Positions 54,990-63,440 of a DNA stretch of 64,000 nt are shown piece after piece. The first letter of the stretch is position 1; every line of letters begins with the position of its first letter. The notes beneath the pieces were generated by a model that ran no database searches, had not been told where the DNA came from, and saw only the letters and a list, made by a program, of their open reading frames with translations. The DNA is taken from positions 124,001 through 188,000 of the forward strand of contig ATWE01000008.1 in assembly GCA_000421085.1 (NCBI GenBank). Reading direction: 5' to 3'. A program made the position numbers and the translations under genes. The DNA is from Ensifer sp. USDA 6670. GTDB taxonomy: Bacteria; Pseudomonadota; Alphaproteobacteria; Rhizobiales; Rhizobiaceae.

Positions 54990-55185
54990 TCTCGTTGCCT
55001 CCCATGTTCCGGCTGAGCCGGAATGTCCACGCGGCTGGTGGAACATGCCTTCCTTTCAGCCTCGCAGGCTCGGACGGATAAGACGCGCGGCGCTCGAAGG
55101 GAGCGCGGCGTCACCGCGCCGCACGACCCCTCCATAAACGTCCATATACGGGGCGCGGCTTCCCCGCGCCCCGGCAGGAAAAAGA

Positions 55186-56115
55186 TCAGTTCTTCGCCTG
55201 ATATTGCTCCAGGTTCTCCTTCGTGACGAGCTCGAAGGGAATGTAGACCTTCTTTTCGACCGGCTCGCCCTTGGCGAGCTTCAGGGCGGCATCGACCGAG
55301 CCCTTGCCCTGACCGGCGGCATTCTGGAAAACCGTCACGTCGAGGTCGCCGGCCGCCATGGCCGCGAGCGCATCCTGTGTCGCGTCGATGCCACCGATGA
55401 CGACGGAGTCCATCGAACGCCCGGCCGCCTTCAGGGCCTGGATTGCGCCGATCGCCATTTCGTCGTTGTTGGAGATGACGGCGTCGAATTCGAGACCGGC
55501 GGAGAGCCAGTTCGTCATGAGATCCGAGCCCTGGGTGCGCGACCAGTTCGCCGTCTGCTCCTCGACGATCTCGATGCCCTTGCATTCGTCGGTCGCGATC
55601 ACGTCGTGGATGTCCTTGGTGCGCATGCGGGCAGCCTGGTTGGAGAGCTCACCCATCATGACGACGGCCTTGCCCTTTCCGCCCAGCATCTTACAGATTT
55701 CCTTGGTCTGCAGCGTGCCGGATTCCTGTTCGTTCGACGCCACGAAGGCCTGCTTGTCCGGAAGCGTATCGACATTCACCGGCTCGCGGTTGACGTAGAC
55801 CAGCGGAATGCCGGCATCGGCAGCGATCTTCGACATGGCGGCAGTCGCATCGGTGTCGACCGGGTTGACGATGATGGCGTCGACGCCGGCGGCGATGAAG
55901 TTCTGTATCTGGCTCTGCTGTTTCGCGACGTCGTTCTGCGCGTCTTCGACCTGCAACTCGACGCCGTCGAGCGTCTTGGCATAATCCTGCATGCCGCTGC
56001 GCAGCACCGTCAGGAAGTTGTCGTCAAAGAGCGCCATCGACACGCCGATGGTCTCCGCATGCGCGGCCGTCGACATCAGGACGGCCATCGCTGTGCCCAG
56101 GAAAAATTTCTTCAT
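55186..56115 (-). CDS. ibpA: Sugar ABC periplasmic binding protein, probably inositol (IbpA-like)
   Basis: Binding protein of 309 residues with a signal peptide (MKKFFLGTAMAVLMSTAAHA). Fold motifs IGVSMALFDDNFLTVLRSGM, AAGVDAIIVNPVDTDATAAMSKIAADAGIPLVYVNREP and AVISNNDEMAIGAIQALKAAG. I chose the ATG at 56115, with GGAGGAGAAGAAC upstream. An IolR-type GGAA-N6-TTCC site lies 151 bases upstream. The myo-inositol assignment is inferred from gene order, the site and the IolI-like gene next door; biochemical proof is not visible here. Confidence 0.85.
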   Translation of the reverse strand: MKKFFLGTAMAVLMSTAAHAETIGVSMALFDDNFLTVLRSGMQDYAKTLDGVELQVEDAQNDVAKQQSQIQNFIAAGVDAIIVNPVDTDATAAMSKIAADAGIPLVYVNREPVNVDTLPDKQAFVASNEQESGTLQTKEICKMLGGKGKAVVMMGELSNQAARMRTKDIHDVIATDECKGIEIVEEQTANWSRTQGSDLMTNWLSAGLEFDAVISNNDEMAIGAIQALKAAGRSMDSVVIGGIDATQDALAAMAAGDLDVTVFQNAAGQGKGSVDAALKLAKGEPVEKKVYIPFELVTKENLEQYQAKN

Positions 56116-56266
56116 TGTTCTTCTCCTCCACTTGGTGCCGGCCACACCTTCTTCAGCCGGGAACGCGATCTTCTTCCCGAGATCGCGTTCAATCTTCGAC
56201 CGAAGCGGCACTCCCGCTGCACGCTTCAGTCAAAACGGAATAAACAAACCAGCGTTTTGATATTAC

Positions 56267-56280
56267 GGAATATGTATTCC
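56267..56280. promoter_or_regulatory. IolR-type site upstream of ibpA
   Basis: GGAATATGTATTCC, a GGAA-N6-TTCC palindrome like the S. meliloti IolR sites, about 150 bases before ibpA. It is followed by ATTTT, as at the second site (57209-57222). Confidence 0.65.
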
Positions 56281-56354
56281 ATTTTATCCGGGATCCGTCA
56301 AGAGCTCCCGGGGGCGCCGGTTTCGATTCCCGCTCTTTCCACTGCTGGTGGCGA

Positions 56355-57167
56355 TCAGCTCCGTGACCGGAGGTAGTCCATGCTCTCGCGCAGGGCGTCT
56401 GCCGGGTCGGCAAGTTCGTGCACGGAAGGGGCAAAGGGCTCGAACGAGAAGGGGCCGGCATAGCCTTGATCCCGCAGCCGTCGAATCTGGCCTTGATTGT
56501 CCAGCCTGTCGCCGGCATCGACGAGAACGCGATGCGGATCGCGCATGTCCGAGACGGCCAGGGTTGCGTCGATGACGCCGGAAATATGCACGAGGCCGGT
56601 GAGATCAGGAAAGAGCTGGTCTTCGCCAGCAAGGTGATGGTGGAACGTATCGTGCACCAAGCGGAAGGTCCGCTCGCCGGAGATCGCCCGGATCCCTTCG
56701 GCGGCTTCCGCCTTCGAGCGCAGCGAGCAGACTTCGAAGCCGAGCGGCTCCACGAGACCGGTGATGCCGGCCGCGTCGAGCATCGGCTTCAGCGCGCCGA
56801 GCGCCTGCCGAAGATTGGCTTGCCGCACGACGTCCTCCTTGCCGCTGCCGTCATTGACGGGCACCAGCACCAGGGCCTTCGCGCCGCAATCGCGTGCATA
56901 GGAGATGAGCTCGCGCGCTTCGGCTGTCCGTGCCTCGTCCCATTCGTTGAAGCGCTGCAAGGCGTTGATCGAGACGATCGTCAGACCGTGCTTCTCCGCA
57001 AGGGCTTTCACCTCCTCCGGAGGCGTGCCGCCGGCAATGGCGTTGCCGGCGAGGTCGTTGCGGATCTCGACCATGGAGATGCCGAGCGATTTCGCAAGCG
57101 AGAAGAACGCGTCGACCGGGAGGCCAGGCGCGGCCATATGGTTGAGGGCGAAGGTAAGGGCGGTCAT
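56355..57167 (-). CDS. TIM-barrel isomerase, IolI-like (2-keto-myo-inositol isomerase-like)
   Basis: Soluble protein of 270 residues, xylose-isomerase-like TIM barrel and close to IolI length. Metal-site residues appear as Glu in LVEPLGFE, Asp and His in LVHDTFHHHLAG, and Glu in FSFEPFAPSVHEL. I chose the ATG at 57167, with GAGGAGACA upstream. An IolR-type site is 42 bases upstream. It may isomerise 2-keto-myo-inositol; another inosose or hexose role cannot be excluded. Confidence 0.8.
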   Translation of the reverse strand: MTALTFALNHMAAPGLPVDAFFSLAKSLGISMVEIRNDLAGNAIAGGTPPEEVKALAEKHGLTIVSINALQRFNEWDEARTAEARELISYARDCGAKALVLVPVNDGSGKEDVVRQANLRQALGALKPMLDAAGITGLVEPLGFEVCSLRSKAEAAEGIRAISGERTFRLVHDTFHHHLAGEDQLFPDLTGLVHISGVIDATLAVSDMRDPHRVLVDAGDRLDNQGQIRRLRDQGYAGPFSFEPFAPSVHELADPADALRESMDYLRSRS

Positions 57168-57208
57168 GTCGGATGTCTCCTCGAGGAATGGTGCTGAGAT
57201 GCGGCGAC

Positions 57209-57222
57209 GGAACATTTGTTCC
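57209..57222. promoter_or_regulatory. IolR-type site upstream of the IolI-like gene
   Basis: GGAACATTTGTTCC, also GGAA-N6-TTCC and followed by ATTTTT. Second member of the pair with 56267-56280. Confidence 0.65.
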
Positions 57223-57361
57223 ATTTTTGGCCGCAATCACATTCGCCATTCCGCGAGACTCAGTCAAAGCCGCAGACCAGCGGCAATGTTGCAATCCTGC
57301 AAGATTGCATTTCACCGCTGATGGAATTCTTTCATATAGCCCGGCGAAAAGGCGCTCGCCG

Positions 57362-58255
57362 TCACTTGCGCTCGAGACCGTTCGCCTCGGCGATGAAATC
57401 CGACAGCATCGGCACGTAGTCCTCGCCGCGGCCCGCGCCGACCGCCTGTGCAAATGAGTTCCGGACGGCTGCCCCGACCGGATTGGCGACGCCGGCGGCA
57501 ATGGCGTAGCCGGCAAGATAGCTCATGTCCTTGAAGCCGTTGCGGATCGCGAATTTGTGGGCATTCGGGTCGCGCTCCAGGACCCAGCGGAAGAAGGTCT
57601 GATAGAAGGGGCAGTCCATCCGGCCGCCGCGAATGACGCTGTCGAAGACCTCGGGCGTCAGCCCGGCCTTGCGTCCGAGCATCAGCGCCTCGGAATAGAG
57701 CGCCGCGTAGCCCATCGACAGGAAGTTGTTGAGCAGCTTCATCGTGTGACCGGAGCCAGTCGGCCCCGTGTGGATGATCCGACCGGCGAAACATTCGAGT
57801 ACCGGCCACACGCGCTGCACGTCTGGCTCCGAGCCGCCGACCATGACGTCGAGCGTGCCCGCGGCGGCATCGGCCGGCGTACGGCTGAGCGGCGCATCGA
57901 TAAGCGTAAGGCCGCTTCCCGCGAGATCGGCTGCAAGCTTCGTCGTGACGGAGGGATCGGATGTGGAACAATCGACGATGGTGACCGGCCTGCCCGCACT
58001 CGCGATGCCTTCCGGGCCGCCGATGACCGAAAGGACTTCGGGCGAGCCGGTAACGCAGAGGACGATGACGTCGCATTGCTCCGCCATCTCGCGCGGCGTC
58101 TTGGCTTCGCGTGCGCCCTCGGCAACGAGCGTCTCGACCGGCGCCCGGTTGCGATGCGCCATCACCTGGAGCGGCCATCCCTTTTTCAGGATATTCGCCG
58201 CCATGCCCTGGCCCATCAATCCGAGCCCGATGAAGCCTATGTTCGATTTCGCCAT
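57362..58255 (-). CDS. Beta-hydroxyacid dehydrogenase (3-hydroxyisobutyrate dehydrogenase family)
   Basis: NAD(P)-dependent dehydrogenase of 297 residues. It starts MAKSNIGFIGLGLMGQGMAANILKKGW, has DAPLSRTPADAAAGTLDVMVGG (Arg-Thr instead of Gly-Gly in the substrate loop) and the catalytic Lys in GSGHTMKLLNNFLSMG. The changed substrate loop suggests it is not true 3-hydroxyisobutyrate dehydrogenase; tartronate semialdehyde, glucarate or inositol-derived acids are possible. It is upstream of the IolI-like gene on the same strand. Confidence 0.88.
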   Translation of the reverse strand: MAKSNIGFIGLGLMGQGMAANILKKGWPLQVMAHRNRAPVETLVAEGAREAKTPREMAEQCDVIVLCVTGSPEVLSVIGGPEGIASAGRPVTIVDCSTSDPSVTTKLAADLAGSGLTLIDAPLSRTPADAAAGTLDVMVGGSEPDVQRVWPVLECFAGRIIHTGPTGSGHTMKLLNNFLSMGYAALYSEALMLGRKAGLTPEVFDSVIRGGRMDCPFYQTFFRWVLERDPNAHKFAIRNGFKDMSYLAGYAIAAGVANPVGAAVRNSFAQAVGAGRGEDYVPMLSDFIAEANGLERK

Positions 58256-58310
58256 CTAATCGCCTCCTCTACCTTCATGTTCCGATGTTCAACGACTGGT
58301 ATCCACGATC

Positions 58311-58372
58311 CTAGAGAATTCGAGCGGGATGCGGGCGGAAAATTGCGAGTGCTTTTTCCAGAATTCTTCTAG
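58311..58372. repeat. Mosaic repeat, diverged copy
   Basis: Outer CTAGAGAATTC and GAATTCTTCTAG arms enclose GAGCGGGATGCGGGCGGAAA ... GTGCTTTTTCC. Diverged copy of the family at 41848-41953 and 53400-53450. It lies between the dehydrogenase and DUF2254 genes. Confidence 0.7.
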
Positions 58373-58427
58373 CGGGACTTCTCCATGCGGCCATAGCCTT
58401 GTTCGTTTTCTGGGACACCGGTAGATG

Positions 58428-59702
58428 TCAGCCATTACCGACCTTGTCCGCCTCCCGCCTCAGTCTCTGCAGATCGCTGGCAATCCCAAGTGCCGCTTCC
58501 GCTCGCTCAAGCGCTTCTTTCGAATGGCGTATGACTGCGTCACGAAAGCGGGTCTGGTTGAACTTCGCGAGCGTGCCGAAAGCTTTCTGCAGACGGATTC
58601 CGATCTCGACGATAGCAGCGCCATCCCGCGCGATCGGCGTGAAAAGATCGTCGAAGACTTCGTCGAGCTCGATCGCCGGCACGTAGATGTTTGGATACAG
58701 GACCTCGTCCTCTAACGCCTTCTCGACGGGCTCGGTCCAGACGGCAAGCACGCGCAACGCACGGCTGATGACGTCGATGGCGGTGCCGGGGTCGTTGATG
58801 GCCGGCGACAGGGCGCGTGACGCTACTTCAGCCAGCACCGCCGCCCCGAACCTCGGATCCTGATCGAACGAACGCGTGTCTCCCACCGAGAAGCACCTGG
58901 CAATCTCGGCAAGGACATGCTCGTCCCGTGTGCCGTCGACGGACGCGACGGGCCGGTTTGGATCGACAAGCTGGCCAGGTAGCAATCGAACGAAGATGCG
59001 GGCCTTCATATCGTTTGCGATCGCGGAGAGCCTGCTTACGTCGAGATGCTGGATGTAACCAATCCTGTCGATAAAGACCGGCGTGGCGGAAACGGGGATG
59101 TGCGCGGCATCGGCCAACCGGTTTCCGCCGAGATAGGGTCGTAACCGTCGCGACCGCATTGCCTCGATCGTGACCGCCTCGACCTGTTCCGTCGTTTCGG
59201 TAACGCGTCCGAGACTCGAGAGATGATCGATCCAGCGCAACAGCGTCACGATGATCAGGACGATGACGCCGATCGTCACCACGAATAGAACGAGGCGGCC
59301 CTGGTCGCCGTAGGCGCCGGTGCTGAGGGCAATGATGCCGACGAGGCTGAACAGAAACGACCCTATGAAGGTCGCAAGCACGTTCTGCGTCGTGCTGTCT
59401 TCCATGAGGAGCTTCGTTGCCCGTGGGGTAACGTTGCTTGTCGCCGCCGAGTAGGCCGATACCATCGTGCTCAGCGAAAACGTCGAGACCGTCAGCATGC
59501 TGGAAGCGATGATCCCCAGCACGTTGTCGACTGCGTCCGCTCCTATTCGGTTCGGAAGGTCTCGCGGAATGAACGGGCCAAGGAAAATTGCGATGAGTGC
59601 GGTTATAATCGCAAGAATGGAGAAAAGCGTGGCTCTAAACCAGATTCGGCGCGTGATCTGCGAAAACAACCAGGCCCATCGTGATGTCATCAACTCGTCC
59701 AC
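58428..59702 (-). CDS. DUF2254 membrane protein
   Basis: Protein of 424 residues with four membrane segments in the N-terminal part (about 22-45, 60-85, 108-130, 138-160) followed by a soluble domain of about 260 residues. Features such as TFSLSTMVSAYSAATSNVTPRATKLLMEDSTTQNVLATFIGSFLF and SVGDTRSFDQDPRFGAAVLAEVASRALSPAINDPGTAIDVI fit DUF2254. Function unknown. It stands alone between the inositol block and the DNA repair genes. Confidence 0.88.
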   Translation of the reverse strand: MDELMTSRWAWLFSQITRRIWFRATLFSILAIITALIAIFLGPFIPRDLPNRIGADAVDNVLGIIASSMLTVSTFSLSTMVSAYSAATSNVTPRATKLLMEDSTTQNVLATFIGSFLFSLVGIIALSTGAYGDQGRLVLFVVTIGVIVLIIVTLLRWIDHLSSLGRVTETTEQVEAVTIEAMRSRRLRPYLGGNRLADAAHIPVSATPVFIDRIGYIQHLDVSRLSAIANDMKARIFVRLLPGQLVDPNRPVASVDGTRDEHVLAEIARCFSVGDTRSFDQDPRFGAAVLAEVASRALSPAINDPGTAIDVISRALRVLAVWTEPVEKALEDEVLYPNIYVPAIELDEVFDDLFTPIARDGAAIVEIGIRLQKAFGTLAKFNQTRFRDAVIRHSKEALERAEAALGIASDLQRLRREADKVGNG

Positions 59703-59909
59703 TTGCGATCAGCTCTGATCGAACCATCGATGCATCTGTCCTTTAATTCTACCGGATCGAAGGACAACGCCATGCAGAAGATCAAAGTTCTACAGCGATA
59801 TTTGCGAATCCGATAAGACGCGCGGGGGTGTAGTTTAAGGACAGAAGCGGGTCTCCGTGTCAACTTGATCCGAACCGAAGAGCGGTTTCAGCCGACCGGC
59901 GAAGCTGCA

Positions 59910-60467
59910 TCAGAACTTGCGGCTCACGAAGGATGAGCCGGCCAGCCCGAACCGCCAGGGCTGTTCCACCGCCTTGGTTATGCCGACCCGGATGCCGGTG
60001 GCGACCGGCGGTTTCGTGGAGGACAGGGTGAGGCGGAACGGATCCTCTCCGAGCGGCAATCCGTCCAGCTCCCGGCTGATCGCCAGCGCCTGTCCGACAC
60101 GTCCCGGTCCGGAACACAACAGTCTCGCTTCACGGACGCCACGTCTCGCCCGCATCGTGTCCATGCCCCATTTCGGCTCGATCGCGCGGATCAGTACGGC
60201 GCTGCCGGGCAGGCAGACGAAGTTCAGGCACCAGTGCAGGCCGTAGGAGAGATAGATGTAGGCATGTGCCGGCGGACCGAACATGGCGCGATTGCGTGCC
60301 GTGGTGCCCGAAAAACTGTGCGACGCCGCGTCGTCTGGAAGATAGGCCTCCGTCTCTACGATAAGGCCGCCGACACCGGAAACGGTAAAATCGGCGCCGA
60401 TCAGATCAGCCGCCACCTGGACGGCGCTGCGCGCGAAAAAATCGACATCTGAGGTCAAGCGATGCAC
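59910..60467 (-). CDS. DNA-3-methyladenine glycosylase (MPG/AAG family)
   Basis: Base-excision repair enzyme of 185 residues, the size of the bacterial Mpg family. The catalytic Glu is in VETEAYLPDDAASHSFSG, the DNA-intercalating loop follows (HAYIYLSYGLHWCLNFV), and ATGIRVGITKAVEQPWRFGLAGSSFVSR is the usual C-terminus. It removes alkylated purines. Divergent (211 bases) from ogt, which repairs alkylguanine, so the two may share alkylation control. Confidence 0.93.
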   Translation of the reverse strand: MHRLTSDVDFFARSAVQVAADLIGADFTVSGVGGLIVETEAYLPDDAASHSFSGTTARNRAMFGPPAHAYIYLSYGLHWCLNFVCLPGSAVLIRAIEPKWGMDTMRARRGVREARLLCSGPGRVGQALAISRELDGLPLGEDPFRLTLSSTKPPVATGIRVGITKAVEQPWRFGLAGSSFVSRKF

Positions 60468-60678
60468 CGGTCAGTTCGAGTTATCCGCATCCTCGCAAGA
60501 GTTCCGGCGAGCGCCAAGGCATGAATGACGAAAATCAGATCGTCTTTTTTAGCTGCCCCCTAGGGAAAACGGGTTGAATTGAGGGCTCTGGCGCACGATT
60601 CTCCATGAAGGAATTCGAAGCGCTACAGCAACGCGGCGTGCCTCGGTCGGGCATGCGGTGCTGGAGGAGAGCGAACTC

Positions 60679-61230
60679 ATGAACCATTACCACATTTTCG
60701 AAACCGCACGCGGTTTCTGCGGCATCGCCTGGAGCGATGCCGGCATCACGCGCTTCCAGCTGCCGACGCGAAGCGCCGAATCCACCGAGCGACTGCTTCT
60801 GCGGCGTTTGCCGGACGGAGCGCCGCACGAGCCGCCGCCGCGGGTTGCCGAAGCGGTCGCCGCGGTGAAGGGCTATTTCGAGGGCAGGGAGACGGATTTT
60901 TCCCGCTTCGATCTCGATCTGCAGGGACAGGATTCCTTCTTCGAGAAGATCTATCAGGCCGCGCGAAAGATCCCTTGGGGCAGTACGACGACCTACGGCG
61001 CGCTTGCGAAGGAACTCGGCGCAGGCCCGGAGGCGGCGCGGGATGTCGGCCAGGCGATGGCGAAGAATCCCGTGGCACTGATCATCCCGTGCCATCGGGT
61101 TCTCGCAGCCGGCGGCAAGATCGGCGGCTTCTCGGCGCCGGGCGGTTCTTCGACGAAGCTCGGAATGCTCGAAATGGAAGGCGTCAAGGTCGCTCCGCCG
61201 GAGCCCGCGCAGCAATCCCTGGGGTTTTGA
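60679..61230 (+). CDS. ogt: Methylated-DNA-protein-cysteine methyltransferase
   Basis: Suicide alkyltransferase of 183 residues that removes alkyl groups from O6-guanine. The active-site Cys is in IIPCHRVLAAGG (near 140), the preceding helix-turn-helix has IPWGSTTTYGALAKELG, and the following KLGMLEMEG is standard. I chose the ATG at 60679 (MNHYHIF), with GGAGGAGAGCG upstream. It ends one base before the start of a class III cyclase gene, an unusual partner. Confidence 0.94.
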   Translation: MNHYHIFETARGFCGIAWSDAGITRFQLPTRSAESTERLLLRRLPDGAPHEPPPRVAEAVAAVKGYFEGRETDFSRFDLDLQGQDSFFEKIYQAARKIPWGSTTTYGALAKELGAGPEAARDVGQAMAKNPVALIIPCHRVLAAGGKIGGFSAPGGSSTKLGMLEMEGVKVAPPEPAQQSLGF

Positions 61231-61231
61231 C

Positions 61232-62497
61232 ATGGCCATCACGAATCCGATCGAGGCGAACGCCGCGGTTCAGTCTCCGACAGAGCCACCCCTGCCTTTG
61301 CCCGGCGAAGGCGAGGGGACATGGCCGGCGCGGCGGCGCCGGATCATCGACTGGCTCGTCATCGAGACGCGCGGCGAACGCTTCATCGACAACATCTTCG
61401 TGGAGATGTGCGACAGGCTGGTGGAGGCGGGCGTGCCCGTCGCCCGCGCCACCCTGCACTTCAGAATCCACCACCCGCAGTGGATCGGTGCACGGATTCT
61501 GTGGCGAAAGGGTCTGGCGGAGGCGGAGCTCGATACCTATGCCTACGGCGTCGAGGATACGACCCAATATCTGAGCAGCCCCTTGCGCGATTTCAACGAG
61601 GGGGCGGAAGAAGTGCGCAGACGCCTTGACGACCCGACGTCCGCGGGTCCGGATTACCCGCTCTATGACGAACTGCGCGCGGAGGGACTGACCGAGTACA
61701 TCATCTGGCCCCTGCTCCATACGCTCGGCAAGCGGCACGCGGTCACCTTTGCGAGCGACCGGCCGGGCGGATTTAGCCCCGATGATCTCGCCTTCCTGAA
61801 GGATATTCTGCCAGCCCTGGCGCTTGTCAGCGAGATCCGGCTGAAGAACCGCTTCGCCCGCACGCTGCTCGAGACCTATGTCGGGCCGCATGCGAGCGAG
61901 CAGATCCTTGCCGGAGCGACCACGCGCGGCAGCGGCGTGACGGTGGGCGCGGCGATCCTCATCTGCGATCTGCGCGACTTCACGAAGCTGTCGGACCTAT
62001 GGCCCCGGGACGACGTCATCGAGCTCCTCAACGGCTATTTCGACGCCATGTCGGAACCGATCGAGCGGCACGGCGGAGAGATCCTGAAATTCATGGGAGA
62101 CGGGCTTCTGGCGATCTTTCCGCTCAGCAATCCCTGTGCCTGCAGTCAGCTTCTCGGAGCCATCGGCGAGGCGCAGGCCGCCCTTGCCGTTCTCAACGAG
62201 GAGAACCTGCGCAAGGGCCACGATCCGCTCGGCTACGGCATCGGCGTCCACGTCGGCGATGTGATGTATGGCAATATCGGTTCGCGCCGGCGCCTCGACT
62301 TCACGGTGATCGGACCGGCGGTCAACATCGCCTCGCGTCTCGAAACCCTCACGAAGGAGCTGAAGCGTCCGGTTCTGCTCTCAAGAGCCTTCGTCGAAAA
62401 GGCAGGCTGTGCAGGGCAGATGGAAAATCTGGGTTCCTTTGCCCTCCGGGGACTTGATGAGCCGGTCGATGTGTTCGCGTTTTCGGGGAGAAAATAG
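61232..62497 (+). CDS. Class III adenylate/guanylate cyclase, cytoplasmic
   Basis: Soluble cyclase of 421 residues without membrane segments. The N-terminal 220 residues are an uncharacterised domain seen in several rhizobial cyclases; the catalytic domain (about 230-410) has the metal Asp residues in LICDLRDFTKLSD, the purine Lys in ILKFMGDGLLAIF, and LDFTVIGPAVNIASRLE with the second specificity Asp and the catalytic Asn/Arg. It starts one base after the ogt stop (TGACATG), so the two are transcribed and probably translated together. Substrate probably ATP. Confidence 0.92.
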   Translation: MAITNPIEANAAVQSPTEPPLPLPGEGEGTWPARRRRIIDWLVIETRGERFIDNIFVEMCDRLVEAGVPVARATLHFRIHHPQWIGARILWRKGLAEAELDTYAYGVEDTTQYLSSPLRDFNEGAEEVRRRLDDPTSAGPDYPLYDELRAEGLTEYIIWPLLHTLGKRHAVTFASDRPGGFSPDDLAFLKDILPALALVSEIRLKNRFARTLLETYVGPHASEQILAGATTRGSGVTVGAAILICDLRDFTKLSDLWPRDDVIELLNGYFDAMSEPIERHGGEILKFMGDGLLAIFPLSNPCACSQLLGAIGEAQAALAVLNEENLRKGHDPLGYGIGVHVGDVMYGNIGSRRRLDFTVIGPAVNIASRLETLTKELKRPVLLSRAFVEKAGCAGQMENLGSFALRGLDEPVDVFAFSGRK

Positions 62498-62502
62498 GCT
62501 CT

Positions 62503-62540
62503 GCCTCTCAACCGGCCTGCCGGCAGGCCGGTTGAGAGGC
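62503..62540. terminator. Perfect 38-bp palindrome between convergent genes
   Basis: GCCTCTCAACCGGCCTGCC and its exact complement, no loop bases to spare. It lies between the convergent cyclase and binding-protein genes, 6 and 9 bases from their stops. Probably a bidirectional terminator, although no U-tract follows. Confidence 0.7.
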
Positions 62541-62548
62541 ATGCGCCG

Positions 62549-63325
62549 TCACTTCATCGTATAGACGTCGATGGTGAAATACTTGTCATTGATTTTCTTG
62601 TAGGTCCCGTCGGCGCGGATCTCATCAAGCGCCTTGTTCAGCCTCTCGCGCATTTCGTTGTCCTCCTGACGGACAGCAATGCCGACGCCGTCGCCGACGA
62701 ACTTTTTGTCGGTGATCGGCTCGCCGACAAGCTCGCAGCAACCCTTGCCGTCGTCATTCTTGGTGACCCAATCGAGCAACGGCAGCATGTCGCCGACCTG
62801 CAGGTCGAGCCTGCCGTTGACCATGTCGAGATTGGCTTCGTCCTGGGTGGGATAGAGCTTGATCTCGGCATCCGGGTAGACGGCGGCGATATAGTCGGCC
62901 TGGGTCGTGCCGGATTGGGCGCCGATCACCTTGCCCTTGAGTGCCTCGTTGCTGAAGTCTTTGATGCCGGCACCCTTCGGTGCCGCATGCGTCATCGCGG
63001 CGAGGTAATAGGGATTGGTGAAAGCCACCTGCTTCTTGCGCTCCTCGGTAATGAACATCGAGGCGATGATCATGTCGTACTTCTTGGCAAGCAGGCCCGG
63101 AATAATGCCGTCCCAGTCCTGGGCGACGACTTCGCATTCGACCTTCATGCGCTCGCAGAGTGCGAGACCGATTTCCACGTCGAAACCGCCGATCTTGCCG
63201 CTGGAATCGACGAAGTTGAAGGGCGGATAGGCGCCCTCGGTTCCGATCTTCAGCTTTTCCGCAGCGACGGCGGAAGAAGACAATGCAGTGCCGGCGAGTG
63301 CCAGCGCCAGAATAAGGCTTTTCAT
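62549..63325 (-). CDS. Polar amino acid ABC periplasmic binding protein
   Basis: Binding protein of 258 residues with a signal peptide (MKSLILALALAGTALSSSAVA) and the lysine/arginine/ornithine-type pattern KIGTEGAYPPFNFVDSSGKIGGFDVEIGLALCERMKVECEVVAQDWDGIIPGLLAKKYDMIIASM. The Asp in GFDVEI and the Arg/Thr region AQSGTTQADYI shape the amino-acid site. No permease or ATPase gene is adjacent, so it is orphan here. Lysine, arginine, histidine or an opine are possible ligands. Confidence 0.9.
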   Translation of the reverse strand: MKSLILALALAGTALSSSAVAAEKLKIGTEGAYPPFNFVDSSGKIGGFDVEIGLALCERMKVECEVVAQDWDGIIPGLLAKKYDMIIASMFITEERKKQVAFTNPYYLAAMTHAAPKGAGIKDFSNEALKGKVIGAQSGTTQADYIAAVYPDAEIKLYPTQDEANLDMVNGRLDLQVGDMLPLLDWVTKNDDGKGCCELVGEPITDKKFVGDGVGIAVRQEDNEMRERLNKALDEIRADGTYKKINDKYFTIDVYTMK

Positions 63326-63440
63326 ATTTGTTCCCCTTGCGCTTGCGCCGTTCTTCGGCGCTTCCGAGGGAACTCTATGGCCAGATTGCGCATAAGCGAA
63401 ATCGATAGGCGCGATAACTGTTATTTTCTATGTTGATCCA

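Noticed and set aside
53478..56376. Plus-strand ORFs of 512 and 390 codons
   Set aside because: Antisense shadows of iatA and ibpA.
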